A program made the translations under genes and the position numbers. Under the pieces are notes generated by a model. That model was not told the origin of the DNA, ran no database searches, and saw nothing but the letters and a program-made list of their open reading frames with translations. Positions 43,345 through 52,800 of a stretch of DNA of 64,000 nucleotides are shown here, one piece after another; position 1 is the stretch's first letter; every line of letters starts with the position of its first letter. This DNA comes from CAYMKL01 sp964390805. GTDB taxonomy: Bacteria > Chloroflexota > Anaerolineae > VGOG01. The stretch lies in NCBI GenBank assembly GCA_964390805.1, contig CAYMKL010000021.1, positions 1 through 64,000 on the forward strand, given 5' to 3'.

Positions 43345-46300
43345 CTAGTGCGGCTCGATGATGACGTCCTTCCAGAGCCACCTTCCGACCGCCGACATGG
43401 GGTACTTGCTCACCCACGGCTTCAGCAGTAGGTAGGTCCGCGCATAGGCCAGGGGCATGATTGCCGCCTCCTCGACCAGGATGCTGTCCGCTTGCTGGTA
43501 TAATTTCATCCTCTCTCCCTGGTCCGTGACTCGCCTGGCTTCCTCCACCAACCTGTGGTAAGCTTCGTTCGGCCACTCACTTGAGCTCCATGGGAAACCC
43601 ACTCTCAGGAAGTTGTCGGGATCGGGATAGTCGGCCGCCCACGCCGTCGTAAACAAGCGTGGTGGCTCATTTCTTACTCTGTCGAAATACGCGGCCAACT
43701 CCATGGCCTCCCTCGTGATCTCTACCCCCAGGTTTTCCCACCATTGAGGCTGCAAGCCCTCGCTTACTTGAAATCCAATACCGCCAGGGGGCACCAGGAG
43801 GTCTACAGTGGGGAAGCCACGGCCGCCCGGATAGCCCGCCTCGGCTAGCAATTGTCGCGCCTGCTCGGGATCGTAGGGCAGAGCGATCCCCGCCGAGTGC
43901 CCGGGCATGCCCGGTGGCACGAATCCGCCCGTGGCCGGGAAAGAGTACCCCCCCAGAGCCACGTCCGCCAGCGGTTCCCTGTCTGCGGCCATAACGAAGG
44001 CCAAGCGCACCCGTCGGTCGTCGAAGGGGGGGCGAGTCACGTCGAATCCCACGTACAGAGTTTGTAACCATGGTGCCGAGACATATTCCCCGGTGTGCCA
44101 CTGCCGGGCGCGGTCCTTCTCGGCCGGTGGGAACCACGTAATGTTTAAGATGTCCAGGCCATCAGCCTCATATACCTCTAACGCAGCAGACCATTCCGCT
44201 AGAATGGGTAATAGTTCCACCCGCTGCACATTCCCCCTGAACCGCCCATGATATTGGGGGTTGCGCGAGAAGACCATTGATTGGCCTGGCTGCCAGGCCT
44301 CCAGTATGAAAGGGCCGTTGGTGACGATGTTCCCGACCTCGGTCCACGCCTCGCCATGCGCCTCTACTACGTGCCGAGGTAAGGGACAAGCAACCAGGCG
44401 AGCTAGTAACTGGAGAAAGTACCCCGTTGGTCCTTCCAGTTCCACAGTCAGCGTGGCATCGCCGTCAGCGCGCACGGCCACCTCGTCTGGAACGGACGTC
44501 TCACCCTGATGGAAGGCCCTCGCTCCCTTGACGTCGTACAGCAGGCTGGCATAGGGCGATCCAATGGCTGGGTCCAGCACCCTCTTCCAGGCGTACTCGA
44601 AGTCCCCTGCCGTCACCGGGGTGCCATCGCTCCAGCGCACGTCGTCCCGCAGGTGGAAGACGTACTTTCGCCCGCCTTCTAAGACCTCCCAGGTACGGGC
44701 CAAGTCGGGTACCACATCCAGCTCCGGAGTGAGCTCCAGCGGCCCGTTGAAGAATTGGTCTATCACATGGCTCGAAAAAAGATCTCCGGCCATGGTCGGA
44801 TCCAGGCCCGGTGGATCGACCCAACACACTCTGAGGGCGTGGGGCGCAGGCGGTGGCGGGACGGCCGGCTCAATCCCTCCCGCCCGCTGCCACAGAGCGA
44901 AGCCCTCCTCGTACGCCTGGCGCGCTGCCTTGAAGTCGAGGGCGCTGTGACAGGTCAGCCCCAACTTCATCAGCGTCCGCGCCGCCCGCCCGTACTCCCC
45001 TTGCTCCTTCAGAAACGCCAGAGCTCGTTGGTAGTGGTCAATGGCTTCTTGGTGGGCGTAGAGCATACGGGCGCGATCTCCTGCCAGAAGCAGGTAGGTG
45101 ATGGCCTTCTCTGTCAGCCCCCTGTCTAACTGTCGTGCTTGCTCGAAGTGGAAGGCCAGTTCCCTCGCCAACGCCTCGGCCTCTGAGCCGTAGAGGGTCT
45201 CCATCGCTGCTCCTACTCGCGCATGGGCGTGCTGTCGTCGCCGACGCGGCATCGCGGCATAGATCGCCTCCTGGATCTTGTGGTGAGTGAAGGCGTAGTC
45301 GCGGCCCATAGCCCCGGTTCCCTCGTCAATCAGGCGGTGGCGTAGCAGATCGTCCAGTGCCTCCAGCGTCGCCTCCTCGCCCCGGCCCCAGACCGCGTTG
45401 AGCAAGTCGAAGTCGAACTCGCGACCGAGGACCGCTGCCAGGCGCAGCGCGTCCTGTGCGTCATCATCCAGACGGTTGGCCCGCGCCTGGATAGCCTCGC
45501 TCACACCGACGGGCAGCGGAAGCGTCTCTTCGCTGATCCGCACAAAATCGCCCCGCCAGGCACCTTCCTCCAGGCGGACCGCACCGGTCTCGAAGAGCGC
45601 CTTGATGATCTCTATCAGGAAGAAGGGATTGCCTTCCGTCTCCTGATACAACCGCCTCGCCAGGAGCGTCACCGCTTTCCCCGCCCCCGACATCTCGGCC
45701 ACCATCGTGTCCACGGCCTCGGGAGAGAGGCGCGGCAGACGCAGCGGTTTAGCCAGCCCTTCGCGGGTCATTCGTCGCCGCAGCGCCAGCAGGGGATGCT
45801 CCAACCCAATCGCTTCGGGGCGGAAGGTGCCAGCCATCAGAACAGAGTGATCTGCCAGATGGCGGGCCAGGTAGTGCAGCAGTTCCACCGTGGACTCGCT
45901 GGCCCAGTGCAGGTCCTCCAAAACGATCAGGATCGCTCCGCGAGAAGACAATTCAGCCAGCAAATGGGCCAGGCCGGCGAATAGGCGTGCCTCTTCCTGG
46001 TCAGCCTCGGGCGACGGCGTAGCCCCAAGTCCAGGGTGTGTCTTGGACACTTCTGGCACCAAGCGGGCCACCTCGCCGAGGGTCCAGGCGGGAAAGCCCG
46101 TCAGTTCATCAGGCGTCAGCGTTCGCAGAACCGTTCGCACCGCCTCGGCGATGGGTTGGTAGGGCAAGAGACGCTCGAATTCGTAGCAGCGGCCCCACAG
46201 CACGCGGACGCCCTGCCAGCGGAGACCGTTGGCAAACTCCTCCGCCAGGCGAGTCTTGCCCACCCCGGCCTCGCCGCTGATGAGTACCAGTCCGCCTTGC

Positions 46301-47169
46301 TCCGCCTGCGCCCCTTGCCAGCACTGGTGCAAGAACGCCAATTCCTGCTCTCTGCCCACCATTTTGCTGGGTGCCATCACGTCGAGGGGACTGCGCCCTG
46401 CACGCTCTATCGCCGCCGGCATCTCAACGGGGAGGGCCTCAGGTACAGGGCCTACCTCGAACTGCCCTTCTAGGATGGCCTGGTAGAGCTGGGTGGTCTC
46501 GACCATCGGCTCTGCACCCAGTTCCTCTAGCACGATCTCCCGACAACGGTGGTATTGCTCCAGTGCCACGTTGCGCTGTCCCAACCGACAATAGGCACGC
46601 ATCGCCAGCCGGTGGGCGTCCTCTCGCAGTGGGTCTTTGTCCAGCAGCCGCAACGTCGTGGCCAAGGCGGCGGCGTACTCTCCATTGGCTTCTTGGCCGA
46701 CCATCAACCGCGCCAGGGCCTCGCCAAACAAGCTTTCCATCCGGTAGCGTTCGTTGATGATCCAGTCATCGTAGAAGCCGTCCAGGAAATCGCCGCGATA
46801 GAGCGCCACCGCTGATTGCAGGCTTGCGGCATCATCATGAGATACCTGAGTCTCGAATGCTTCAACGTCGAGCCATAGCTCGCTCAGGGGATCAAACTGT
46901 ACCGTATAGGGATCGCTCAGGACGAACTCTGCGTGGGGGAGACAACGGCGGATATGCCAGAGGGCGGTCGAGAGAGAACCACGCGCTTTCCGCTCTGGCC
47001 TATCGCCCCAGAAGAGGCCGACCAACCGATCTCGGGGCTGGGGTCGGTGGCGGTGGAGGATCAGGTAGGCAAGCAGGGACTGGGATTTGAGGGTGGGAGG
47101 CTTAGGGAGTGGTTGGTCATTATAGTGGATGTCCAGTGTGCCCAGAAAGTGCAACCGTAAGGTAGACAT
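43345..47169 (-). CDS. BTAD/STAND regulator fused to a peptide-binding SBP_bac_5 domain
   Basis: A 1274-aa single frame. Residues 1-95 form the winged helix, 100-240 BTAD, the P-loop GEAGVGKT lies at 299-306 and Walker B ILIVLEDLHW at 413-422, all close to the paralogs at 20488 and 27040. The usual long TPR tail is cut to about two repeats (700-765). After a Pro linker (PAVPPPPAPHA) comes a complete oligopeptide-binding fold (about 776-1265): GLDPTMAGDLFSSHVID, YVFHLRDDVRWSDGTPV, DFEYAWKRVLDP, NGPFILEAWQPG, RVRLAFVMAADRE, DPEQARQLLAEAGYPGG. There is no signal peptide, so the binding domain must be cytosolic. I infer a one-component sensor that couples a bound peptide or sugar to transcription, in the manner of SgrR. 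The ATG at 47169 follows GGGGGAGG. Confidence 0.9.
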   Translation of the reverse strand: MSTLRLHFLGTLDIHYNDQPLPKPPTLKSQSLLAYLILHRHRPQPRDRLVGLFWGDRPERKARGSLSTALWHIRRCLPHAEFVLSDPYTVQFDPLSELWLDVEAFETQVSHDDAASLQSAVALYRGDFLDGFYDDWIINERYRMESLFGEALARLMVGQEANGEYAAALATTLRLLDKDPLREDAHRLAMRAYCRLGQRNVALEQYHRCREIVLEELGAEPMVETTQLYQAILEGQFEVGPVPEALPVEMPAAIERAGRSPLDVMAPSKMVGREQELAFLHQCWQGAQAEQGGLVLISGEAGVGKTRLAEEFANGLRWQGVRVLWGRCYEFERLLPYQPIAEAVRTVLRTLTPDELTGFPAWTLGEVARLVPEVSKTHPGLGATPSPEADQEEARLFAGLAHLLAELSSRGAILIVLEDLHWASESTVELLHYLARHLADHSVLMAGTFRPEAIGLEHPLLALRRRMTREGLAKPLRLPRLSPEAVDTMVAEMSGAGKAVTLLARRLYQETEGNPFFLIEIIKALFETGAVRLEEGAWRGDFVRISEETLPLPVGVSEAIQARANRLDDDAQDALRLAAVLGREFDFDLLNAVWGRGEEATLEALDDLLRHRLIDEGTGAMGRDYAFTHHKIQEAIYAAMPRRRRQHAHARVGAAMETLYGSEAEALARELAFHFEQARQLDRGLTEKAITYLLLAGDRARMLYAHQEAIDHYQRALAFLKEQGEYGRAARTLMKLGLTCHSALDFKAARQAYEEGFALWQRAGGIEPAVPPPPAPHALRVCWVDPPGLDPTMAGDLFSSHVIDQFFNGPLELTPELDVVPDLARTWEVLEGGRKYVFHLRDDVRWSDGTPVTAGDFEYAWKRVLDPAIGSPYASLLYDVKGARAFHQGETSVPDEVAVRADGDATLTVELEGPTGYFLQLLARLVACPLPRHVVEAHGEAWTEVGNIVTNGPFILEAWQPGQSMVFSRNPQYHGRFRGNVQRVELLPILAEWSAALEVYEADGLDILNITWFPPAEKDRARQWHTGEYVSAPWLQTLYVGFDVTRPPFDDRRVRLAFVMAADREPLADVALGGYSFPATGGFVPPGMPGHSAGIALPYDPEQARQLLAEAGYPGGRGFPTVDLLVPPGGIGFQVSEGLQPQWWENLGVEITREAMELAAYFDRVRNEPPRLFTTAWAADYPDPDNFLRVGFPWSSSEWPNEAYHRLVEEARRVTDQGERMKLYQQADSILVEEAAIMPLAYARTYLLLKPWVSKYPMSAVGRWLWKDVIIEPH

Positions 47170-47249
47170 CACAGAACCTCCCCCAGGACTTACCTGGTGT
47201 GGTATTGCCAAACCATGCTGCTTAGCCGACGGACTATGCGCTGATCAAT

Positions 47250-47277
47250 AGTATATCATACTTTGGCCTTTTGGCAA
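47250..47277 (-). promoter_or_regulatory. Regulator-type promoter (TTGCCA-16-TATACT)
   Basis: TTGCCA at 47272-47277, 16 bp, TATACT at 47250-47255, minus strand. It is the fourth copy of this promoter. Confidence 0.7.
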
Positions 47278-47281
47278 AAAG

Positions 47282-47317
47282 AAAAGGCCACTAGCACCAA
47301 TAGGCAGTGGCCTTTTT
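47282..47317 (-). terminator. Terminator between ABC permease gene and the regulator fusion
   Basis: AAAAGGCCACT pairs with AGTGGCCTTTTT. It is a variant of the GGCCACC hairpins that follow the small WRGRIEHVQ genes, but no small gene is present here, so it probably survives from one that was lost. Confidence 0.65.
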
Positions 47318-47367
47318 GCATATCGGGTTTCGACATGGAGCTTTAGGGGGACTTCGATAGATGCTAT

Positions 47368-48129
47368 CTATAGCACGTCACGACGAGTGACCTCGCAGCA
47401 GCCCAGCAGAGCCACTGCGATGCCGCCAACAACACTCACTACTAGCTCCTTGAGCAGGATCGGCTCGCCCTTGTTGAAGGTGTTCGCCAGCAGGCCGGGT
47501 AGTGCCCAGGGGTAGAAGGTGGCCCAGTCGGCATTGATGACCACCATGCCGCCGACTGTCATCAGGATCCCGACCGCCATGGCCACCACGAAGCTCTGCC
47601 AGCGTATGGCCACCCAGGTGTGGAGCGAGATGATGAGCCACGAGGCCACATACACCATCACGCCATATTTCAGGAATAGGCCCCACGGGATAGCGGCATC
47701 GAAGCCCACGTCTGGCATGAGCATCCGCAGCACCAGCCCGGCCAGGACGCTGAATCCCACCAGCCCCACCATGCTCAGTGCGATCAACGTCATCCCTGCC
47801 AACTGCTTGGCCGCGTACACTGTCCAGCGGGGCAGCGGCAGGGCATAGAGATGCTTCCACTGGTCGCTTCTGTGCTCCAGTCCGCCGAGCAGCGCCGTCT
47901 CCAGCGCGACAAACAGTGGCACGATCAGGAAACCGAAGAACACGAACATCTCCTGTCCAAAGCGCACCCATACATCCTCAAACTGGCGAACGTATTGTTG
48001 GCCACGCTGGAGGGCTCCGATAAGCTGAAGCCCCACCATCCCCAGCGGTGCGATGATGGCCAGCCACAGCGCCAGCGTGCGTTTCATCTTGAGTGTTTCT
48101 GACCTGAGGGCGCGTACCAGTGCACTCAT
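47368..48129 (-). CDS. ABC-2 type transporter permease
   Basis: A 253-aa membrane protein with about six hydrophobic segments (WLAIIAPLGMVGLQLIG, MFVFFGFLIVPLFVALETALL, MTLIALSMVGLVGFSVLAGL, YGVMVYVASWLIISLHTWVA, VAMAVGILMTVGGMVVI, ELVVSVVGGIAVALLGC). Between segments 2 and 3 is GGLEHRSDQWKHLYALPLPRWTVYA-like cytosolic sequence typical of lantibiotic or bacitracin export permeases. GGGAGG lies before the ATG at 48129; the frame extends 51 codons upstream through hairpins without a ribosome site. Its ATPase is the next gene upstream, 165 bp away. Confidence 0.85.
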   Translation of the reverse strand: MSALVRALRSETLKMKRTLALWLAIIAPLGMVGLQLIGALQRGQQYVRQFEDVWVRFGQEMFVFFGFLIVPLFVALETALLGGLEHRSDQWKHLYALPLPRWTVYAAKQLAGMTLIALSMVGLVGFSVLAGLVLRMLMPDVGFDAAIPWGLFLKYGVMVYVASWLIISLHTWVAIRWQSFVVAMAVGILMTVGGMVVINADWATFYPWALPGLLANTFNKGEPILLKELVVSVVGGIAVALLGCCEVTRRDVL

Positions 48130-48208
48130 TTTGAGCCTCCCTGTCTGTTTGGTGGTTCCCCTGCCAAGTGTTGCTGGTCTATCAGTTTCTACTTGTGCTA
48201 TTCTGCTC

Positions 48209-48260
48209 CCGCTGGATCGCCAGATCCAGCGGCTTGGCGGCGGGATTTGGCAATCCCGCC
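48209..48260 (-). other. Two perfect hairpins between ABC ATPase and permease genes
   Basis: CCGCTGGATC/GATCCAGCGG (48209-48232) and GGCGGGATT/AATCCCGCC (48239-48260), each with a 4-nt loop and no T-run. They could stabilise or process the mRNA and set the ratio of the two subunits, or be REP-like elements. GGCGGGATTTGGCAA recurs at 33446-33460. Confidence 0.5.
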
Positions 48261-48294
48261 GGAGCAAATGAGCCAGCAACACCCAAGAGGGGGA

Positions 48295-49215
<921 letters not shown>

Positions 49216-49264
49216 CTTTATTTTTCCTCCTCACATATCATGCCAGCAACTTGTTGCGCGCCGA

Positions 49265-50170
49265 TCACACAGGCGCCATCCAGGCAAGGCCGTTAATCAA
49301 GGCATGAATCAGAAGCGGGGCCGCCAGATTGTGCGTCCTTGCCCACAACACCCCTAGCAAAATCCCCATCACCCCTTGCTCTACAATGACACTCGCTAAC
49401 GTCCAGACCAAGTTGCCACGAGTGGGCTCGTACGGTGAATAGTAGTACATTGGTAGATGAATCAGCCCAAACAGTAACGATGCAACCACCAACCCTCGCC
49501 ACTGCGAGCCAAGGCACGATGTCAGCCGCGATTGCAGCACACCCCGAAAGAAGAACTCCTCCACTGTCCCAGCAGTCACCAGGGCCAAGACAAGACTCAC
49601 CAGAAACGGCGCCATTGCTTGCAACGGTTGACGCAACATCATCTCAATGGCTGCCCGCTGCTGCTCCCCCACAACGCAGACAACTGGTATGCTCAGTGGC
49701 CCTACGAGGGCAGCTACTTTCAGTCCTTCCTTCAGTCCCCGCCGCGTCAATCCAACCGAGCGCAACGTGTCCCGCAGCGCCAGTCTGCCTCCGCGCACCC
49801 GCATCAATAGGCCAGAAGGCACTGTCACCAGGAAGAGCCAGTTGGTGAACTGATTCACCACTTCTAGTCCCCTGGCGCTGGTCAACACAGCCAGCAGGAA
49901 AACAGCCCCGTACCAGACCAATACTGGCCAGAGCTCGGCCTGTGGTCGGACGATGTCCACCGGAGGTGGCCTGCGCCCTCGTGTTACTACTACCGCGATG
50001 CCGCTCAACAGCACCGTGCCAAGCCCGAGCAGCAGGGCAGACCGCAACGTCCCCGCAGCCGAAAACAGTCCGATCAAGGCCAGTACGTAAACCGCGAGTG
50101 CTGCCAGGGTGAACGGATCAGTCAGCCATTTAGTAAGTGGAAACAGCGTCTTTGTTCTTGTCGAATACAT
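49265..50170 (-). CDS. CPBP (CAAX/Abi-type) intramembrane endopeptidase
   Basis: A 301-aa polytopic membrane protein with eight or so hydrophobic segments. The glutamic-protease signature EEFFFRGVLQSRL (motif 1, EExxxR) lies near residue 205, and motif 2 FGLIHLPMYYYS with a conserved His follows near 238. Bacterial members process peptides, often bacteriocins or their immunity partners. Here it lies 49 bp upstream of a peptide-export ABC transporter, so the three genes plausibly form an operon for a secreted peptide or resistance to one. GGGAG precedes the ATG at 50170. Promoter site 5 lies about 195 bp upstream. Confidence 0.85.
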   Translation of the reverse strand: MYSTRTKTLFPLTKWLTDPFTLAALAVYVLALIGLFSAAGTLRSALLLGLGTVLLSGIAVVVTRGRRPPPVDIVRPQAELWPVLVWYGAVFLLAVLTSARGLEVVNQFTNWLFLVTVPSGLLMRVRGGRLALRDTLRSVGLTRRGLKEGLKVAALVGPLSIPVVCVVGEQQRAAIEMMLRQPLQAMAPFLVSLVLALVTAGTVEEFFFRGVLQSRLTSCLGSQWRGLVVASLLFGLIHLPMYYYSPYEPTRGNLVWTLASVIVEQGVMGILLGVLWARTHNLAAPLLIHALINGLAWMAPV

Positions 50171-50194
50171 GTTCAGCCTCTCCCTCAGAATGGA

Positions 50195-50334
50195 CTTTGG
50201 ACAAAATCACTGGCGACCAGAAACCCGTTTTCTCACGCCAGACTTCTTACCAAGTTTGACTTGAAACAGATTGATTCAGTTAGATTTCGGTAACAGAGTT
50301 ATCAGAAAACGGGTTTCTTTAGCCGTGTCCAAAG
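50195..50334. repeat. MITE-like element or long inverted repeat in the CPBP leader
   Basis: Ends CTTTGGACA (50195-50203) and TGTCCAAAG (50326-50334) are perfect inverted repeats. Inside them, AGAAACCCGTTTTCT (50219-50233) and AGAAAACGGGTTTCT (50304-50318) are perfect inverted repeats too. The ~140-bp unit carries no gene. It lies between promoter site 5 and the CPBP start codon, so its hairpin would form in the leader RNA. Confidence 0.6.
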
Positions 50335-50364
50335 ACCAACTCAAATCCAGGATTCTTCAGCCTA

Positions 50365-50418
50365 ATCGTACCACAGAGGTGTCGTACGCCCATCACACAT
50401 TTGTCGCAGCTTTGTCGC
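50365..50418 (-). promoter_or_regulatory. 11-bp-repeat promoter, site 5 (CPBP protease / ABC exporter)
   Basis: In transcription direction: GCGACAA, GCGACAA, GTGATGG and ACGACAC at 11-bp steps, then 8 bp ending GTGG and TACGAT as -10. It has four repeats where the others have two, and a GCGACA rather than TTGAGAC core, so it may bind a related but different regulator. Confidence 0.6.
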
Positions 50419-50427
50419 AAAAAGAGA

Positions 50428-50464
50428 AAAACCTCCTGCGAGGCATAACCCAGCAGGAGGTCTG
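50428..50464 (-). terminator. Terminator of the histidine kinase operon
   Basis: ACCTCCTGC pairs with GCAGGAGGT; on the minus strand it is followed by TTTTTCTCTTTTT. The bases 50465-50512 are a short low-complexity run of ACGTTTGACG/ACGTTTTACG units. Confidence 0.8.
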
Positions 50465-50512
50465 TTTCCCCTACGTTTGACGTCTGACGTTTTACGTTTT
50501 ACGTTTGACGCT

Positions 50513-52102
50513 TCAAACTCTACTTCGAGGCAACCTCACCACAAAACAACTCCCCTGTCCCAAGACACTCTCCACCTCGACTGTCCCCCCCATCGCTTCG
50601 GTCAGCTCTTTGACCAGCGCCAGGCCCAGGCCGGCGCCACGGCTGTCCTCGGCGCGGGCGCTCTCCCCTCGATAGAACCGCTCCCAAACGTACGGCAGTT
50701 CCTCAGGGGGAATGCCTTCGCCGGTGTCGCGTACCTCGATGCGCACAGCGTCTTCCTCGGCGGCGGCGATCACTGCCACGATGCCGCCCGGTGGCGTGTG
50801 GCGCATTCCGTTGTGTAGGAGGTTGCTCAGCACTTGTTCCAGTCGTCGCTCGTCGGCCAGGGCCGGCGGCAAGTCGGGCGAGAACTGCGCGATCACCTCG
50901 ATGCGCCCACCTTGCCATGCCAGAGGCGCTACCGTATCCACCACTCGACGTACGATTCCGCCCACGTCCACAGGCTCGCACGCCAGTACCAGTTCGCCCA
51001 CCTCGGCTCGCGAGAGGGTGAAAAGATCCTCGATCAACATCTGTAAGTGCCCGACCTCGCGCTCCATTATCTCCAGGTCGTGTCGGAGTTTGGGCGGCTC
51101 CTCGTCTCGGCCGGCGAGGATGGATTCCAGGTAGCCCCGGATCGTCGCCACGGGGGTGCGCAGCTCGTGGGACACATTGGCAATCAGATCGCGCCGTGAC
51201 TGGAGCAAGGAGGCCACCTTGTCCCGCTCAGCTTGTAGTTCATCCACCGTCCGCCCCAGATCCTCGGCCATGGCGTTGAAGTCGGCCTGCAGTTGCCCGA
51301 CCTCGTCCTCGCCCACCACGTCAACGCGCGCCGTGTAGTCTCCGTCGCGCAGAGACTTCGCCGCAGCAGCGAGGGCCTCCAACCGGTGCGTCGTGCGGCG
51401 TGCGACAAAGTAGGAGAAGATGGCGGATGGAGGGAGCACGATTGCTAGTAGGATAGTCGTCATGACCGCTATGACGCCGAAAAGTGGAAAGATGGTCAGG
51501 ACCAGGCGATCAACGAGTAGCGCCGCCAGTCCCCCCTGCTGCGGCACAAAGCGACCGCTATGATCCGATAGGATGACCTGAAACGTCACCAGGACCGCGA
51601 ACAGGACAACCGCCACCGCAACCACCGTCAGATGGGCGTGCGTCAGCGCCCACAGTAGCCGTCGGCGTCGCAGCCGGTCCCAGAACCGCCATAGCCATAG
51701 GCCAATGCGGAAGACCAGGAAAACAGGCCCGCTGGCGGCCAGCACGAGAGAAATGCCGCCAATGCCGAGGTTGGTGCTGGCCAGCAACTCCCTCCATCCT
51801 AGAACGAAGACGACAGCCAACAGCCCTGCGCTCAACATCAAGCTCAAGGCAACCGCCGCCATGCCTTCTCTGACGAGCCGTCGCCACACCTGGCTATGAT
51901 CAGGCCATCGCAGCCGCAGTGAACAGAGCAACGCGCAGACCAGATTCAGGAATAAGAAACCTTGCTGAAGAACGTTGGGCCGCACATAATCGCTGGCCAG
52001 TATCAAGCTTATCGTCAGGATGACACCCGCGAAAAACGTCTCGGCGAGCGCGCGCAGCATGCCAACTCGCCAGAACAACGAAAGCCGCCTTTTCTCGCTC
52101 AT
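50513..52102 (-). CDS. Membrane histidine kinase (HAMP, HisKA, HATPase)
   Basis: A 529-aa sensor kinase. The N-terminal ~235 residues contain six membrane segments and little periplasmic sequence, suggesting a membrane-state sensor. A HAMP domain follows, then HisKA with the phospho-acceptor His in NVSHELRTPVATIRGYLE (about 320), and a HATPase domain with DLPPALADERRLEQVLSNLL, GTGEGIPPEELP-like (RDTGEGIPPEELPYVWERF) and GAGLGLALVKELTEAM. The ATG at 52102 overlaps the stop codon of the response regulator (ATGA), so the pair is translationally coupled. The open frame begins 11 codons earlier but that start lies inside the regulator. Confidence 0.9.
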   Translation of the reverse strand: MSEKRRLSLFWRVGMLRALAETFFAGVILTISLILASDYVRPNVLQQGFLFLNLVCALLCSLRLRWPDHSQVWRRLVREGMAAVALSLMLSAGLLAVVFVLGWRELLASTNLGIGGISLVLAASGPVFLVFRIGLWLWRFWDRLRRRRLLWALTHAHLTVVAVAVVLFAVLVTFQVILSDHSGRFVPQQGGLAALLVDRLVLTIFPLFGVIAVMTTILLAIVLPPSAIFSYFVARRTTHRLEALAAAAKSLRDGDYTARVDVVGEDEVGQLQADFNAMAEDLGRTVDELQAERDKVASLLQSRRDLIANVSHELRTPVATIRGYLESILAGRDEEPPKLRHDLEIMEREVGHLQMLIEDLFTLSRAEVGELVLACEPVDVGGIVRRVVDTVAPLAWQGGRIEVIAQFSPDLPPALADERRLEQVLSNLLHNGMRHTPPGGIVAVIAAAEEDAVRIEVRDTGEGIPPEELPYVWERFYRGESARAEDSRGAGLGLALVKELTEAMGGTVEVESVLGQGSCFVVRLPRSRV

Positions 52103-52797
52103 TCTTCCCGCCTCAGACGATAGCCCACGCCCCACACGGTCTCAATCGCTTCGCCCAGGGCACCCAGCTTTCTTCGCAGCCGCAGGATGGCGTTGTCCAC
52201 CGAGCGGTCGCCGATCACGTAGGTCTCGCCCCAAACCATATCCAGGAGATAAGAACGGCTGAAAGCCCGGCCAGGATTGCGGAGCAACAGGTGCAGCAAC
52301 TCGAACTCCGTTCTGGTCAGATCCAGCGGCTCATTGGCGAGAGTGGCCTGGTATGCCTCGGGGTCGAGACGCAGCGAGTCGTATTTGATCACGGCGTCAC
52401 TCCCAGCGCGATCGGCTGCCAGGATTTGATGCACCCTCTCAATGCGGCGCAGCAGCGCCCGCACCCGCGCCATCAACTCGCGCATGCTGAAAGGCTTGGT
52501 CAGGTAATCGTCCGCGCCGACTTCGAGTCCGATGACGCGGTCGGCTTCCTCATCCCGTGCGGTCAGCATCAGCACAGGTGTGGCAGAGGATTGGCGTATC
52601 TGCCGCAGCACCTCCAATCCGTCCAGCCTGGGCAACATCCAATCCAGAATCACCAGATCAGGCTGGTGGCTGGCGTGCAACTGCAAGGCAGCCACCCCGT
52701 CGCCAGCGTGCAGGACTTCGTAACCCGTTGCCTTCAGCTCGCGCACAATCACCTGCGCCAGGTCAAGTGCATCTTCGACCAGCAGAATCGTCGCCAT
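52099..52797 (-). CDS. OmpR/PhoB-family response regulator
   Basis: A 232-aa response regulator with the receiver Asp in LVILDWMLPRLDG (about 52), Lys in DDYLTKPFSMREL, and a C-terminal winged helix (LDLTRTEFELLHLLL, DNAILRLRRKLG, VWGVGYRLRREE). It forms an operon with the HAD phosphatase 3 bp upstream and the kinase overlapping downstream. OmpR/PhoB proteins bind direct repeats at 11-bp spacing, so this protein is a candidate for the 11-bp-repeat promoters. Confidence 0.9.
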   Translation of the reverse strand: MATILLVEDALDLAQVIVRELKATGYEVLHAGDGVAALQLHASHQPDLVILDWMLPRLDGLEVLRQIRQSSATPVLMLTARDEEADRVIGLEVGADDYLTKPFSMRELMARVRALLRRIERVHQILAADRAGSDAVIKYDSLRLDPEAYQATLANEPLDLTRTEFELLHLLLRNPGRAFSRSYLLDMVWGETYVIGDRSVDNAILRLRRKLGALGEAIETVWGVGYRLRREE

Positions 52798-52800
52798 GGA

